Source of the DNA: an uncultured Tissierellia bacterium
GTDB lineage: Bacteria; Bacillota; Clostridia; Tissierellales; Peptoniphilaceae
DNA length: 64,000 nucleotides
NCBI GenBank assembly: GCA_937923265.1
Contig: CALAJY010000032.1
Span: 5,085-69,084 of the forward strand
Direction: 5' to 3'
Shown here: positions 15,654 through 24,142 of the stretch, in pieces
Position numbering within the stretch: the stretch's first letter is position 1
How the letters are laid out: the number at the start of each line of letters is the position of its first letter
Translations under genes and position numbers: made by a program
The notes under the pieces: model-generated
The model's database searches: none
Told to the model about the DNA's origin: nothing
Seen by the model: the letters and a program-made list of their open reading frames with translations, nothing else

Positions 15654-16409
15654 TTACGCGCGGAAGGGCATGGGATAGACCCAAGTCATCTCTTCCAAGG
15701 TTAATCCGCAGGCAGGCGCAGTGGGTGCAATCGGCTCACGTCCTCCCCGCTTCAGGGCCCGGATAATGTCGTCTTGGGAAAGCCTGCCTCTTCCGCAATC
15801 GATGAGGGCCCCCACCATGATCCGAATCTGCTGATGGAGGAAGCTTTGCCCGCGAACCCATAGCCGTAGGCGGTCTCCCTCCCATCGCATCTGTAGATCA
15901 TGGATTTCCCGAACGGCATTCCGCGAGGGATCCCAGCGGCTGAAGGCGGAAAAATCATGTTTTCCCAAGAAAAAAGGAAAACAGCGTTCCATGGCCGCTC
16001 GGTCGAGGGGATAGGTCGACCAGGCCCAGGTGCGCCGGTCTTGCGGAAAGCGACTTGGCCCATTGACGAGCTGGTAGCGATAGACCTTCTCCGTAACCGC
16101 AAAACGGGCATGAAAGTCGAGAGGAACTTCCCGGGAGGCATAGCAAAAGAGGTCCTCCGGCAGGTGTCTGCCGACGGCCTGGGCCATTCGATGGGGGGGA
16201 ACCGTGCCCGTGTAAAGAAAATTCACCAGCTGCTCTTCCGCATGCACCCCCGCATCGGTCCGACCCGCCGTGATCAGGCGGGTCGGCCGGCGGGTCACCG
16301 TTTCCACCGCTTCCTGAAGAACGCCCGCCACCGTTCGCTGCTGCTCCTGCTGCTGAAAACCGGCAAAATCCGTTCCATCATATGCAATTTTCAAAAGAAT
16401 ATTCTTCAA
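15654..16409 (-). CDS. truA: tRNA pseudouridine(38-40) synthase
   Basis: Converts uridines 38-40 in the anticodon arm to pseudouridine. 251 residues, normal length. The catalytic aspartate is D52 in AGRTDAGVHA, and the N-terminal IAYDGTDFAGFQQQ and the later LWVRGQSFLHQQIRIMVGAL are family hallmarks. The start appears to be TTG at 16409 with AAGGAC upstream. It is the last gene of ecfA1-ecfA2-ecfT-truA, an arrangement conserved in Firmicutes. Confidence 0.96.
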   Translation of the reverse strand: MKNILLKIAYDGTDFAGFQQQEQQRTVAGVLQEAVETVTRRPTRLITAGRTDAGVHAEEQLVNFLYTGTVPPHRMAQAVGRHLPEDLFCYASREVPLDFHARFAVTEKVYRYQLVNGPSRFPQDRRTWAWSTYPLDRAAMERCFPFFLGKHDFSAFSRWDPSRNAVREIHDLQMRWEGDRLRLWVRGQSFLHQQIRIMVGALIDCGRGRLSQDDIIRALKRGGREPIAPTAPACGLTLEEMTWVYPMPFRA

Positions 16410-16436
16410 AGCGAGTCCTTCTGCGCGTGCGCCGTC

Positions 16437-17228
16437 CTATAAAAAATAACCAACCACCACAAAGAAGAGGGTCACGAGAATGAGACAGACGATGTCTCCG
16501 GTTGTCATCCGTAAGGGATTCAACCGGGTTCGCCCCGTCCCCCCTCGGTAACAGCGGGCTTCCATCGCCCGTCCCAGGTCATCCGCTCGATTGATCGCAT
16601 TGAGGAAAAGGGGAACCAGCAGGGGGATCATGGCCTTAGCCCGATGGAACATGTTCCCCGTGTCAAAGTCCGCTCCCCGAGCCTTCTGCGCGCGCATGAT
16701 CTTGTCGGCTTCCTCAAACAGGGTGGGAATAAAGCGCAGGGCAATGGAAATCATCATCGCCAGCTCATGGGCGGGAAAGTGGATGACCGTGAGGGGACGA
16801 AGCAGGGCCTCGATGCCATCGGTCAGGGCAAGGGGACTCGTGGTCAGGGTGAGTAGGGTCGTGCCAAACACCAGCAGGGCAATCCGACAGGTCATGAAAA
16901 CAGACCGGTAGATTCCTTCCTCCGTGATGTGAAAAATCCAAAAGGATGCGACCTCTTTCCCCGGCGTCAGGAAAAGATTCAGGGCCGTGGTGAATAGGAG
17001 GATCATGATCAGCGGGCGAAGGCCTTTCAAAATTCGCTTAACGGGGACTCCGGACAGGAGCACCACCCCGAAAATGGCGGCTGCGATGACCCCGAGGCCT
17101 AAGAAGCGGTCGATGAAAAAGATACCGATCATGAAGACCAGGGTGAGAACGATCTTCACCCGAGGATCCAGTCGATGAACCGGGGAATTTCCCGGAATAT
17201 ACTGTCCAATCGTTACGCGATCATTCAT
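16437..17228 (-). CDS. ecfT: ECF transporter transmembrane protein EcfT
   Basis: The shared membrane subunit of a group II energy-coupling factor transporter, which pairs with the two ATPases and exchangeable vitamin-binding S subunits. 263 residues with about five to six hydrophobic helices (for example VKIVLTLVFMIGIFFI, and a C-terminal DIVCLILVTLFFVVVGYF). The signature coupling motifs are present: RAQKARGADFDTGN and GRAMEARCYRG, each carrying the A-R-G / A-R-C type triplet that docks onto the ATPases. Start overlaps the end of ecfA2 by 8 bases. No S subunit is in the window. Confidence 0.95.
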   Translation of the reverse strand: MNDRVTIGQYIPGNSPVHRLDPRVKIVLTLVFMIGIFFIDRFLGLGVIAAAIFGVVLLSGVPVKRILKGLRPLIMILLFTTALNLFLTPGKEVASFWIFHITEEGIYRSVFMTCRIALLVFGTTLLTLTTSPLALTDGIEALLRPLTVIHFPAHELAMMISIALRFIPTLFEEADKIMRAQKARGADFDTGNMFHRAKAMIPLLVPLFLNAINRADDLGRAMEARCYRGGTGRTRLNPLRMTTGDIVCLILVTLFFVVVGYFL

Positions 17229-18096
17229 GGTCAGCCTCCCTTGTCTCCTTATAATAAGAGGAAAGGATCCGAAAAGCCTCCTCCACCGTCAGGGCCTGCG
17301 GCGCAATCGCGGGATTCTTCTCATGGAGCAGACTCATGAGCTTCGTGATCTGCGGCACCGAAAGACCGCGACGTTCCAGGTCCTCCCGCTTCGAAAAGAC
17401 CTCCTCCGGCTTCCCGTCCATGGCTATTTCCCCCCGGTCCACCACCAGGATCCGGTTGGCGTATTGGGCAATGTCCTCCATGGAGTGGGTGACCAAGACA
17501 ATCGTGAGGGCAGGGTTTTGCTCATAAATCTGGCGGATTTCTCCCAAAATTTCTTCCCGCCCCCGGGGATCCAAGCCCGCCGTGGGCTCATCCAGCACCA
17601 AATAGGTGGGATGAAGTGCCAAAACGCCGGCGATGGCGACCCGTCTCTTCTGTCCCCCGGAAACTTCAAAGGGAGAAACCGCGTGAAGTTTCTCAAAGTC
17701 CAAGCCAACGGCTGCCATGGCATCCCGCACTCTTTGATCGATCTCCTTTTCGTCGAGGCCCAGATTCTTCGGGCCAAAAGCGATATCCTTGTAAATCGTC
17801 TCCTCAAAAAGCTGGTCCTCGGGATATTGGAAGACCAAGCCCACCTCCTGGCGAAGCTTCTTGAGATTCGCTCCTTTCTGTGAGGTGGTGATGCCGTTGA
17901 CGGTCACCCTTCCCTCCGCGGGCAGGTTTAATCCATTCATGTGCTGGACCAGGGTGGATTTCCCGCTTCCGGTGTGACCGATGAGTCCAACGAATTCATG
18001 GTCCCGGATCGTGAAGTTGATATTTTTTAACGCAGGGACCCGTGTTTTGGGATCTTTTCCATAATAAAAGGAAACCCCTTCAAAAATCATGGTCAT
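17221..18096 (-). CDS. ecfA2: ECF transporter ATPase EcfA2
   Basis: ABC ATPase of the ECF module, 291 residues. Walker A is GHTGSGKST (40-48), Q-loop FQYPEDQLFEE, signature VSGGQKRR, Walker B YLVLDEPTAGLDP and switch His in VLVTHSMED. The Q-loop ending PEDQLFEET is characteristic of the A2 subunit, which is how it is told from EcfA1. ATG at 18096 has GGAGG seven bases upstream and overlaps the ecfA1 stop by four bases. Confidence 0.95.
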   Translation of the reverse strand: MTMIFEGVSFYYGKDPKTRVPALKNINFTIRDHEFVGLIGHTGSGKSTLVQHMNGLNLPAEGRVTVNGITTSQKGANLKKLRQEVGLVFQYPEDQLFEETIYKDIAFGPKNLGLDEKEIDQRVRDAMAAVGLDFEKLHAVSPFEVSGGQKRRVAIAGVLALHPTYLVLDEPTAGLDPRGREEILGEIRQIYEQNPALTIVLVTHSMEDIAQYANRILVVDRGEIAMDGKPEEVFSKREDLERRGLSVPQITKLMSLLHEKNPAIAPQALTVEEAFRILSSYYKETREADHE

Positions 18097-18947
18097 TGGA
18101 AGGCCTCCGTAAATTCTTCAATGGTGAGTGGGGCTTCCTGGGCAGGAAGTCCCGCCTGCTGAAGTCGCCAATTGAGTTCGGTCACCTGCGGCACATCCAG
18201 CTCCAGCTCCCGCATCCGCTCCACCTGGGAGAAGACCTCCCGTGGACTTCCCTGTAAGGCAATTTCTCCGTCATTCAACACGATCACGCGGTCGGCTCCC
18301 ACGGCCTCTTCCATGTTGTGCGTAATGAGAAGAATGGCCTTGCCTTCCTCTTTATGAAGGTGATGAATGGTGGCCATGATCTCCTGTCTCCCCATCGGAT
18401 CCAGCATGGCCGTGGGCTCATCCATGATCAGGCAATCGGGACTCATGGCTAAAACGCCGGCGATGGCCACGCGTTGCTTCTGGCCCCCGGAGAGTCGATG
18501 GGCCTCCCGGCGTCGGTATTCGTACATCTCCACGGACTTTAGGGCCCGGTCCACCCGGTTTCGAAGTTCCGGGTTGGGAATGCCCAGGTTTTCCGGTCCA
18601 AAGGCCACATCCTCCTCCACAATGGAGGCCACCGTTTGGTTATCCGGATTCTGAAAGACCATGCCGCAGTGGGCACGAATCTTCCACAAGGCCTGGGGAT
18701 CCCGGGTATCCATTCCCAGGATTCGAATCCGCCCTTCTCCGGGCTCCATCTGTGCATTCAACAGCCGAGCCAGGGTGGACTTTCCGCTTCCATTGTGGCC
18801 TAAAATCGCCACAAACTCCCCTTGGGCAATCTGTAAGGAGACCCCTTTCAGCACCTCCGGGGCCTCCTTATCCTCATAACTGGGGTAGGAAAAATGCACG
18901 TTTTCTACCGCAATCATGGTTTTCTCTTCTCTCGATTCCTTCTCCAC
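18093..18947 (-). CDS. ecfA1: ECF transporter ATPase EcfA1
   Basis: First gene of the ECF operon, up to 284 residues. Walker A GHNGSGKST, Q-loop FQNPDNQTVAS (the A1-type PDNQ), signature LSGGQKQR, Walker B CLIMDEPTAMLDP and LLITHNMEEA. The start is either GTG at 18947, with GGGGGA upstream, or ATG at 18917 (MIAVENVHFSYP), which fits the family N terminus but has only a weak site. Forms the A1A2T module with the next two genes. In many Firmicutes this module follows rplQ directly; here it is about 10 kb away from rplQ. Confidence 0.93.
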   Translation of the reverse strand: MEKESREEKTMIAVENVHFSYPSYEDKEAPEVLKGVSLQIAQGEFVAILGHNGSGKSTLARLLNAQMEPGEGRIRILGMDTRDPQALWKIRAHCGMVFQNPDNQTVASIVEEDVAFGPENLGIPNPELRNRVDRALKSVEMYEYRRREAHRLSGGQKQRVAIAGVLAMSPDCLIMDEPTAMLDPMGRQEIMATIHHLHKEEGKAILLITHNMEEAVGADRVIVLNDGEIALQGSPREVFSQVERMRELELDVPQVTELNWRLQQAGLPAQEAPLTIEEFTEAFQ

Positions 18948-18987
18948 AGTGTTCCCCCGTTTTCTAAATATCGTCTATTTCAGTACA

Positions 18988-19015
18988 ATTCTAGTGCAAT
19001 AAACGGTGTCGACAA
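18988..19015 (-). promoter_or_regulatory. probable ecf operon promoter
   Basis: On the minus strand TTGTCG (19015-19010), 16 bases, TAGAAT (18993-18988), about 45 bases before the ecfA1 GTG. The divergent MATE gene has TACAAT near 19102-19107 on the plus strand. Confidence 0.5.
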
Positions 19016-19136
19016 TTACTTGAAAATTCTACCACAAAGTGGCCCGGATACCTATGATTCTCTTTTCCTAAGCCAAATTCCGATGGATTTGCGGTTCCAT
19101 GATACAATAATTCGATCAATGACTTAGGAGGAAACA

Positions 19137-20400
19137 ATGACCCGGCAAAGCCGAACAAATTCTACCAATAAATTGGCCGAGGAAAAGATTCCCCGCCTCT
19201 TTTTTCAATTAACCCTTCCCGCGGTTTTCGCCCAACTGGTGAACATGCTCTACAACATGGTGGACCGTATGTACATCAGTCGGATTCCCCAAGTGGGGCA
19301 GATTGCCTTGACCGGGGTCGGTGTGAGCATGCCTCTCATTGTCCTGGTCTCTGCCTTTGCCAACCTCGTTGGATCGGGAGGTTCTCCCCTGGCTGCCAAC
19401 GCGCTGGGAGCAAAAAAGACGAAAGAAGCGAACGCCATCCTCCATACCGCCTTCCGACTCTCCCTGCTGCTCGGTGTGCTTCTGCCCGTCCTCTTTCTCC
19501 CCTTCCTCTCCCCCCTTCTTCGCTTGGTGGGAGCGAGTTCCGACAGTCTGCCCTATGCCCGGGCCTATGGCCGGATCTACCCTCTTGATTTTCGTCTTCC
19601 GGATGGGGGTGGAAGGGGCCGCCTTGGCGACCATCCTGTCACAGTTCTTGTCGGCGGCTTGGGTTCTCCTCTTTCTCTGTCGAAAGGGGGAGCTCCGCCT
19701 CAACGGAAGCGCAAAAAAATTCACGCCCGACCTTGCCAAGCGGATCTGTGCCCTCGGCTTCTCCCCGTTTATCATGACCTCCACGGAGAGTCTGTTACAG
19801 ATCGTCTTCAACCGCTCTCTCCTTCATTATGGAGGGGACCTCTACGTGGCCACCATGTCCATTAACGGCTTGCTGATGCAGATGCTCCTACTGCCTTTAA
19901 ACGGCTTTGCCCAGGGATCCACCCCCATCACCAGCTACAACTATGGGGCGAGGAATGTCCGGAGAGTCCGGGAGAACATTCGGTTGTTGCTTCGCATCTC
20001 CTTTGGCTATTCCCTCCTCTGCCTCCTTGCCGTCCTCCTCTTTCCCGGCTTCTTTGTGGGACTCTTTCAAACCCGGGAGCCTCTCACCTCCCACACCATT
20101 GCCCTTCTTCGTCTTTACTGCTTGGGTCTGGGAATGCTGGGACTCCAGATTTCCTGCCAGCAGAGTTTCATCGCCTTCGGACAAGCCAAGATCTCCACCT
20201 TCCTGGCCCTTCTTCGGAAGATGATCCTGCTCATTCCCATGATCCTCATCCTGCCTCACTTTTTTCAGCCGGAGGTGGTCGCGATCTATGCCGCCGAGCC
20301 CATCGCCGATATTCTTGCCGCCCTGGTCACAAGCATTGCCTTTTACCGGTACTTCCGCGAGCTCCTTCAGACGATGAGGAACGATTCCCTACCGGAGTAA
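19137..20400 (+). pseudogene. MATE family efflux transporter, broken by internal deletion and frame change
   Basis: The first part, in the frame of the ATG at 19137 (AGGAGG just upstream), reads as the N-terminal half of a MATE protein: KLAEEKIPRLFFQLTLPAV, NMVDRMYISRIPQVG, SANANLVGSGG-like FANLVGSGG and ending YARAYGRIYP. Near 19580-19600 the similarity moves to the +1 frame, LLIFVFRMGVEGAALATILSQ, and continues to the stop at 20400. In typical members about 40 residues lie between these two segments, and they are absent here. So roughly 120 bases are missing and the frame is lost, leaving a 200-odd residue truncated product. Both halves are otherwise well preserved, suggesting a recent event or an assembly error. 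Confidence 0.88.
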
Positions 20401-20415
20401 AGAGGCCACAAACCG

Positions 20416-20464
20416 AAAAACGGTCCTCGGAGAAGAGATTCCTTCTCCGAGGACCGTTTTTTTC
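20416..20464. terminator. strong bidirectional terminator between the MATE gene and the L,D-transpeptidase gene
   Basis: A perfect 20-bp stem (20416-20435 with 20442-20461) containing ACGGTCCTCGGAGAAG, with a six-base loop, five A before and seven or more T after. It serves both convergent genes and overlaps the L,D-transpeptidase stop codon region. Confidence 0.95.
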
Positions 20465-21858
20465 TAAATTTTCTCTTGGGGAGAGTCTGAACTGCTGCTC
20501 TCGTAGATCACCACCGGGGTTCCGGTGGTGAAATTTTCAAAGAGGGTTTTGGCCAGATCGGGCGGACAGTTGATGCAGCCATTAGAGCCATTTCCTTTAT
20601 AAATGGTTCCCCCAAACTGCTTTCTCCAACCCGCATCGTGGAGCCCCACGCCGCCCCAGTTTACGGGCATCCAGTAGCTCACGGGCGTCTCATATTTCTT
20701 GGTGGAATTGATAATCTGGCCACGCAGGATGCGATCTTTTTCTCGAGACCAAATCACATTGACCCCAACCGGGGTCTCATTCTCCTTGTTGACCATCCCG
20801 GTCACCACGTCTCCCTGGGTGAGCAGCTTTCCGTCTTTATACGCCCAGAGGTGTTGTCGGGAGATGTCCACCTCCACATAGGTGGATCCGATGTCATCCT
20901 TCTCCCGCCGACTCCCTCTGATTCGGTAAATGGGCTCGATCTTGTGGTCCCCACCTTTTTGGAGACACTCCCGGAGTTTCTTCGTGGTGGCGTTGACCGA
21001 AATCTGCCAGCCGTAGATGCCACCGGGGACGGTGATCTCCCCCAAGCCGGTGGCCTTAAACTTGCGAGGCTTTCCATAGGTGTCGGTCTCCTGGGCCATT
21101 CTTGCCACCCAGCTCCGCACTTGGTCCTGTTGGAGAGCAACCTTTCCCTCTTTCGTATAGGCAATCATCTCTGCCAAAGCAGCCGGCGTAAGCTCATAGC
21201 TTCGGTCCTTAAAGTCAAAGACCACATGGCTTCCCAAGAGGTGGTTGGCCTCCTCCTTGGCCCGGACCAGGGCGGAATCCTTGGCCCTTCTCTGGGGGGC
21301 GTCGTAGTAGGAATCCAGAGTTACCAGCCTTTCTTCCCGAAGAAAGGCCTCGGAAATGGCTTTTCTGAGGTTGGCTTCGCTCAGGCGGTTTCCTTCCTTC
21401 TCCGGAACAATTTCCGCGCCCTTGGCACGGATGACAAGCTTGGCATCCTCGGGAGCCTCTTGACCTTCCAATAAGGCCGACCGGGCAATTTTCTCTTTTA
21501 ACTTTTCCTCATCAAATTTCACCCGGTATTCGGCCCGGTAGGGATGGCTGCGAAACACCTCAATCGGCCACGCCCACAGCCGTTCCGCCGGCTTTTGCAC
21601 CCGTTCTAACCGATAGCGAAAATTCAGCTCCTGCTCCGTCATCGTCAACTTGTGACCCTTTCTTCCCTGAAGAACATAGGGCTCGGTGGAGATCGGCTTT
21701 TCCAAGAGGGTCGATCGGCTTTGCAGAGCCGCTGCTTTTCCATTCACGGTCGTTTTCGGGAAACTCACCATGGAAAAGATCAAGAACCCGGAAAGATAAA
21801 GTAATACGAGGGCCAGCAAGCTCAGTGCAACGCCTCGATGTTTTTGAATGAATTTCAT
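20464..21858 (-). CDS. membrane-anchored L,D-transpeptidase (YkuD domain)
   Basis: Probably makes 3-3 cross-links in peptidoglycan or anchors proteins to it. 464 residues. An N-terminal anchor helix follows MKFIQKHRG (about 10-32). The middle, about 60-330, is a double-module substrate-binding region of the PG_binding_4 / VanW-like type seen in the Enterococcus faecium Ldt. The C-terminal YkuD domain begins at STYVEVDISRQHLWAYKDGK and has the catalytic motif GLHDAGWRKQFGG...GSNGCINCPP with nucleophile C428; the usual SHGC is SNGC. A second cysteine, C431, lies three residues later. Single gene with its own promoter; convergent with the MATE remnant. Confidence 0.92.
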   Translation of the reverse strand: MKFIQKHRGVALSLLALVLLYLSGFLIFSMVSFPKTTVNGKAAALQSRSTLLEKPISTEPYVLQGRKGHKLTMTEQELNFRYRLERVQKPAERLWAWPIEVFRSHPYRAEYRVKFDEEKLKEKIARSALLEGQEAPEDAKLVIRAKGAEIVPEKEGNRLSEANLRKAISEAFLREERLVTLDSYYDAPQRRAKDSALVRAKEEANHLLGSHVVFDFKDRSYELTPAALAEMIAYTKEGKVALQQDQVRSWVARMAQETDTYGKPRKFKATGLGEITVPGGIYGWQISVNATTKKLRECLQKGGDHKIEPIYRIRGSRREKDDIGSTYVEVDISRQHLWAYKDGKLLTQGDVVTGMVNKENETPVGVNVIWSREKDRILRGQIINSTKKYETPVSYWMPVNWGGVGLHDAGWRKQFGGTIYKGNGSNGCINCPPDLAKTLFENFTTGTPVVIYESSSSDSPQEKI

Positions 21859-21890
21859 CTCGTCTCCTTTCCCTGAAAACTATCTTTTCC

Positions 21891-21920
21891 ATTCTAGTTT
21901 ACCATATTGGGAAAGGACAA
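21891..21920 (-). promoter_or_regulatory. promoter of the L,D-transpeptidase gene
   Basis: On the minus strand TTGTCC (21920-21915), 18 bases, TAGAAT (21896-21891), with the ATG about 33 bases downstream and an AAAGGAG site between. Confidence 0.5.
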
Positions 21921-21985
21921 AGGAATGGCTCTTTTTCTCCCCCGACGGATTGTCTCGTCATAAAACCTCCCTCAATCCTCGCCTC

Positions 21986-23155
21986 TCACCGTGGGATTTC
22001 CCGCACCCCATCATCGGGAAGACAGGGAATCAGTTCCGGCGTCAAACCCGTCTGCTTCCGGTAGACCGCCGTAACCCGATCAGAGAAGTCCTCGATGGCC
22101 TCTTCTTTCACCAGGGCGATTCCACAGCCTCCGAAACCCGCTCCCGTCATCCGTGCTCCCAGGCAGGAGGGAACCGCATTGGCTGCCTCCGTGATGGCAT
22201 CGAGATAGGGCCCGCTGACTTCATAATCCTGGGACAGGGATCGTTGACTTTCTCTGAGAAGCGCTCCCAGTCTCTCCCAATTCTTCTCTTGGAGCGCCTG
22301 CACCGCTTCTCCCACCCGAACATTTTCCGTGATCACATGACGAGCCCGTTTCTTCAAGATGGGATTCTCCAGCTTTTGTAACAAGGGAAGATCTTCCGAC
22401 GTCAGGTCGCAGAGACAGCGGATCTCTTTTTCCTTCCTGAGGATCGCCAGGGCCTGCTCACACTCCCCCCGCCGTTCGTTGTATTTGGAATCCTTCAATT
22501 CCCTTCGCTTCTTGCTGTTAAGGATCACGGTCCGATAACCGGGAAGATGAAAGGGAATCTGTTCATGAGTCCATTTCGCCGTATCCAGCAACATGGCATG
22601 GTCTTTCTTTCCAAAGCCGATCACATATTGGTCCATCATCCCCGTGTGGAGGCCAAAGAATTCATTCTCGCACCAGATTCCCGCTTCCACCAGATCCCGG
22701 ATGGGGATCCGGCCGTCAGCAAAGAGGCTGCTCATCATCTGCCCCAGCAGGAGTTCCAGGCTGGCGGAGGAGCTCAGTCCCGATCCATTGGGGATGTTGC
22801 CCCAGACCAGGCCGTCGAAGCCCCGGAGGGGATACCCTTTTTTCTGAAGCGTCTGAAAAACGCCGGCGCCGTAATTGAGCCAATCCCGCTCTTCCTGGTA
22901 GGGGGGAAGCGGAATCGAAAGACTTCCCCCGGTCTCCATATTCAAGGACCGAAGGCGAATCTCCGATAAGCCATTCGGTCGGGCCACGCCATAGGTACCA
23001 ATGGTGATGGCAAAGGGAAAGACTTTCCCGCCATTGTAGTCAATGTGCTCACCAATGAGATTGATGCGACTGGGAGCAAAGAAAAAACGGAGGCCTTCCC
23101 CGCTCCCATAAGTCTCTTCGAAGGCCTTGGCCAGCTTTTGTAAAATTTCTTTCAT
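21986..23155 (-). CDS. galK: galactokinase
   Basis: Phosphorylates galactose at C1, the entry step of the Leloir pathway. The ATG at 23155 (MKEILQKLAKAFEETYG) gives 389 residues, the family length; the longer frame lacks similarity. The GHMP hallmarks are the galactokinase signature SRINLIGEHIDYNGG (29-43), the ATP loop NGSGLSSSASLE and the C-terminal GARMTGAGFGGCGIALV. Its ATG overlaps the TGA of the upstream mutarotase-like gene by one base. galT and galE are not in the window, so galactose-1-phosphate handling is encoded elsewhere. Confidence 0.96.
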   Translation of the reverse strand: MKEILQKLAKAFEETYGSGEGLRFFFAPSRINLIGEHIDYNGGKVFPFAITIGTYGVARPNGLSEIRLRSLNMETGGSLSIPLPPYQEERDWLNYGAGVFQTLQKKGYPLRGFDGLVWGNIPNGSGLSSSASLELLLGQMMSSLFADGRIPIRDLVEAGIWCENEFFGLHTGMMDQYVIGFGKKDHAMLLDTAKWTHEQIPFHLPGYRTVILNSKKRRELKDSKYNERRGECEQALAILRKEKEIRCLCDLTSEDLPLLQKLENPILKKRARHVITENVRVGEAVQALQEKNWERLGALLRESQRSLSQDYEVSGPYLDAITEAANAVPSCLGARMTGAGFGGCGIALVKEEAIEDFSDRVTAVYRKQTGLTPELIPCLPDDGVREIPR

Positions 23156-24072
23156 CACTCTTTCCTCTGTTTCTTTCCGGATCCCGCTTCCTGCAGACCG
23201 AGGCGAACCCACCATTCCCGGACCTGACCGGGATTGATCCAACCCGCCGTCTGATTCTCCATGGCCCGGTCCAGACGATCGTAAAAGGCATTGGAGGGCT
23301 CCAGGGCCAGGTTCTTCTCGCCCCGAAAGCCCCCCGTCGTCACCCAGAGCCCCAGGTAGGGAAGCTGTTGGGCATCGAAGTCCACCGTGTACCTGATCCC
23401 GTGCCGGGGATACCGAATCTCCCCGTGTCCCTCTTCCAAGGGACCCTCTAGGTAGTATTTAAACGAATCCCCTGCCGGCAGGTCTCGGAGGAAAAATCTC
23501 CCCCGGTCCAGGTCAACAACCTGTTTTCGATTGACTTCTTTGAGAGGGGGATGCAGAGGGAGGTGCACCTCGCAATCATCTTCCAAGCGAACCAATCCAT
23601 GCAGGGCCCACAGCCAGGGGCAGGGACTCTCTCCCCAGTTTCGCAGCTGATATCTCAGAAGGAGGCCCTCCTCCTCCAAAAGGACCTCCCGGCGCAGGGT
23701 AAGCGGCAGCGATCGGAGAGCGACCTCCGCCACAAGCCGGTCATTCTGTCGGCTCTCCTCTTCCCGCACGGTCCAGGGTAAGGACCAACAGTCTCCGTGG
23801 TCGGGAAGCTTCCTCTTTCCGGGGAGCACACAGGGATCAATCGTGGGAAGACAGTCATCCAGTCCCGAGCAGTCATATTGCGAAAAGGGGGCTCCCCAGG
23901 TCGCTTGCGGATAGGCCCGGTTGATGTCCCCGGTTTCTTCCATTTTTTCGGCTTGAAAAAGCAGTTCAAAGTGCTTCTTCTTATGGTAAATACTCCGAAT
24001 CCGACAGCCCCGGTCCGGGAGCACCGCTACGTAGATTGTTTCGTTTTCCCGTTCGATTTGTCGAAGAACCAT
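23155..24072 (-). CDS. aldose 1-epimerase family protein (probable galactose mutarotase)
   Basis: 305 residues from the ATG at 24072 (MVLRQIERENETIYVAVLPDRGCRI), which has GGAG upstream; the longer frame starting at 24198 reads through mglC's 3' end. The all-beta epimerase fold is suggested by LPDRGCRIRSIYHKKKHFELLF, GAPFSQYDCSGLDDCLPTID, WALHGLVRLEDDCEVHLP and a closing LALEPSNAFYDRLDRAM, where the Glu is in the place of the catalytic base of the family. It is divergent from classical GalM. Position between the galactose permease and galK supports interconversion of galactose anomers. Confidence 0.8.
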   Translation of the reverse strand: MVLRQIERENETIYVAVLPDRGCRIRSIYHKKKHFELLFQAEKMEETGDINRAYPQATWGAPFSQYDCSGLDDCLPTIDPCVLPGKRKLPDHGDCWSLPWTVREEESRQNDRLVAEVALRSLPLTLRREVLLEEEGLLLRYQLRNWGESPCPWLWALHGLVRLEDDCEVHLPLHPPLKEVNRKQVVDLDRGRFFLRDLPAGDSFKYYLEGPLEEGHGEIRYPRHGIRYTVDFDAQQLPYLGLWVTTGGFRGEKNLALEPSNAFYDRLDRAMENQTAGWINPGQVREWWVRLGLQEAGSGKKQRKE

Positions 24073-24082
24073 AGGGCTCCTT

Positions 24083-24117
24083 TCATAAAAGAGGGGCTGT
24101 ACCTTCGTAACAGCCCC
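24083..24117 (-). terminator. attenuating hairpin between mglC and the mutarotase-like gene
   Basis: GGGGCTGT (24093-24100) pairs with ACAGCCCC (24110-24117), extended by a bulged TAC/GTA; on the minus strand the stem is followed by TCTTTTATG. The U-run is short, so it probably lowers rather than stops transcription into the downstream genes. Confidence 0.55.
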
Positions 24118-24142
24118 AACCTTCTCTTCTCTTGTTCCCCTC

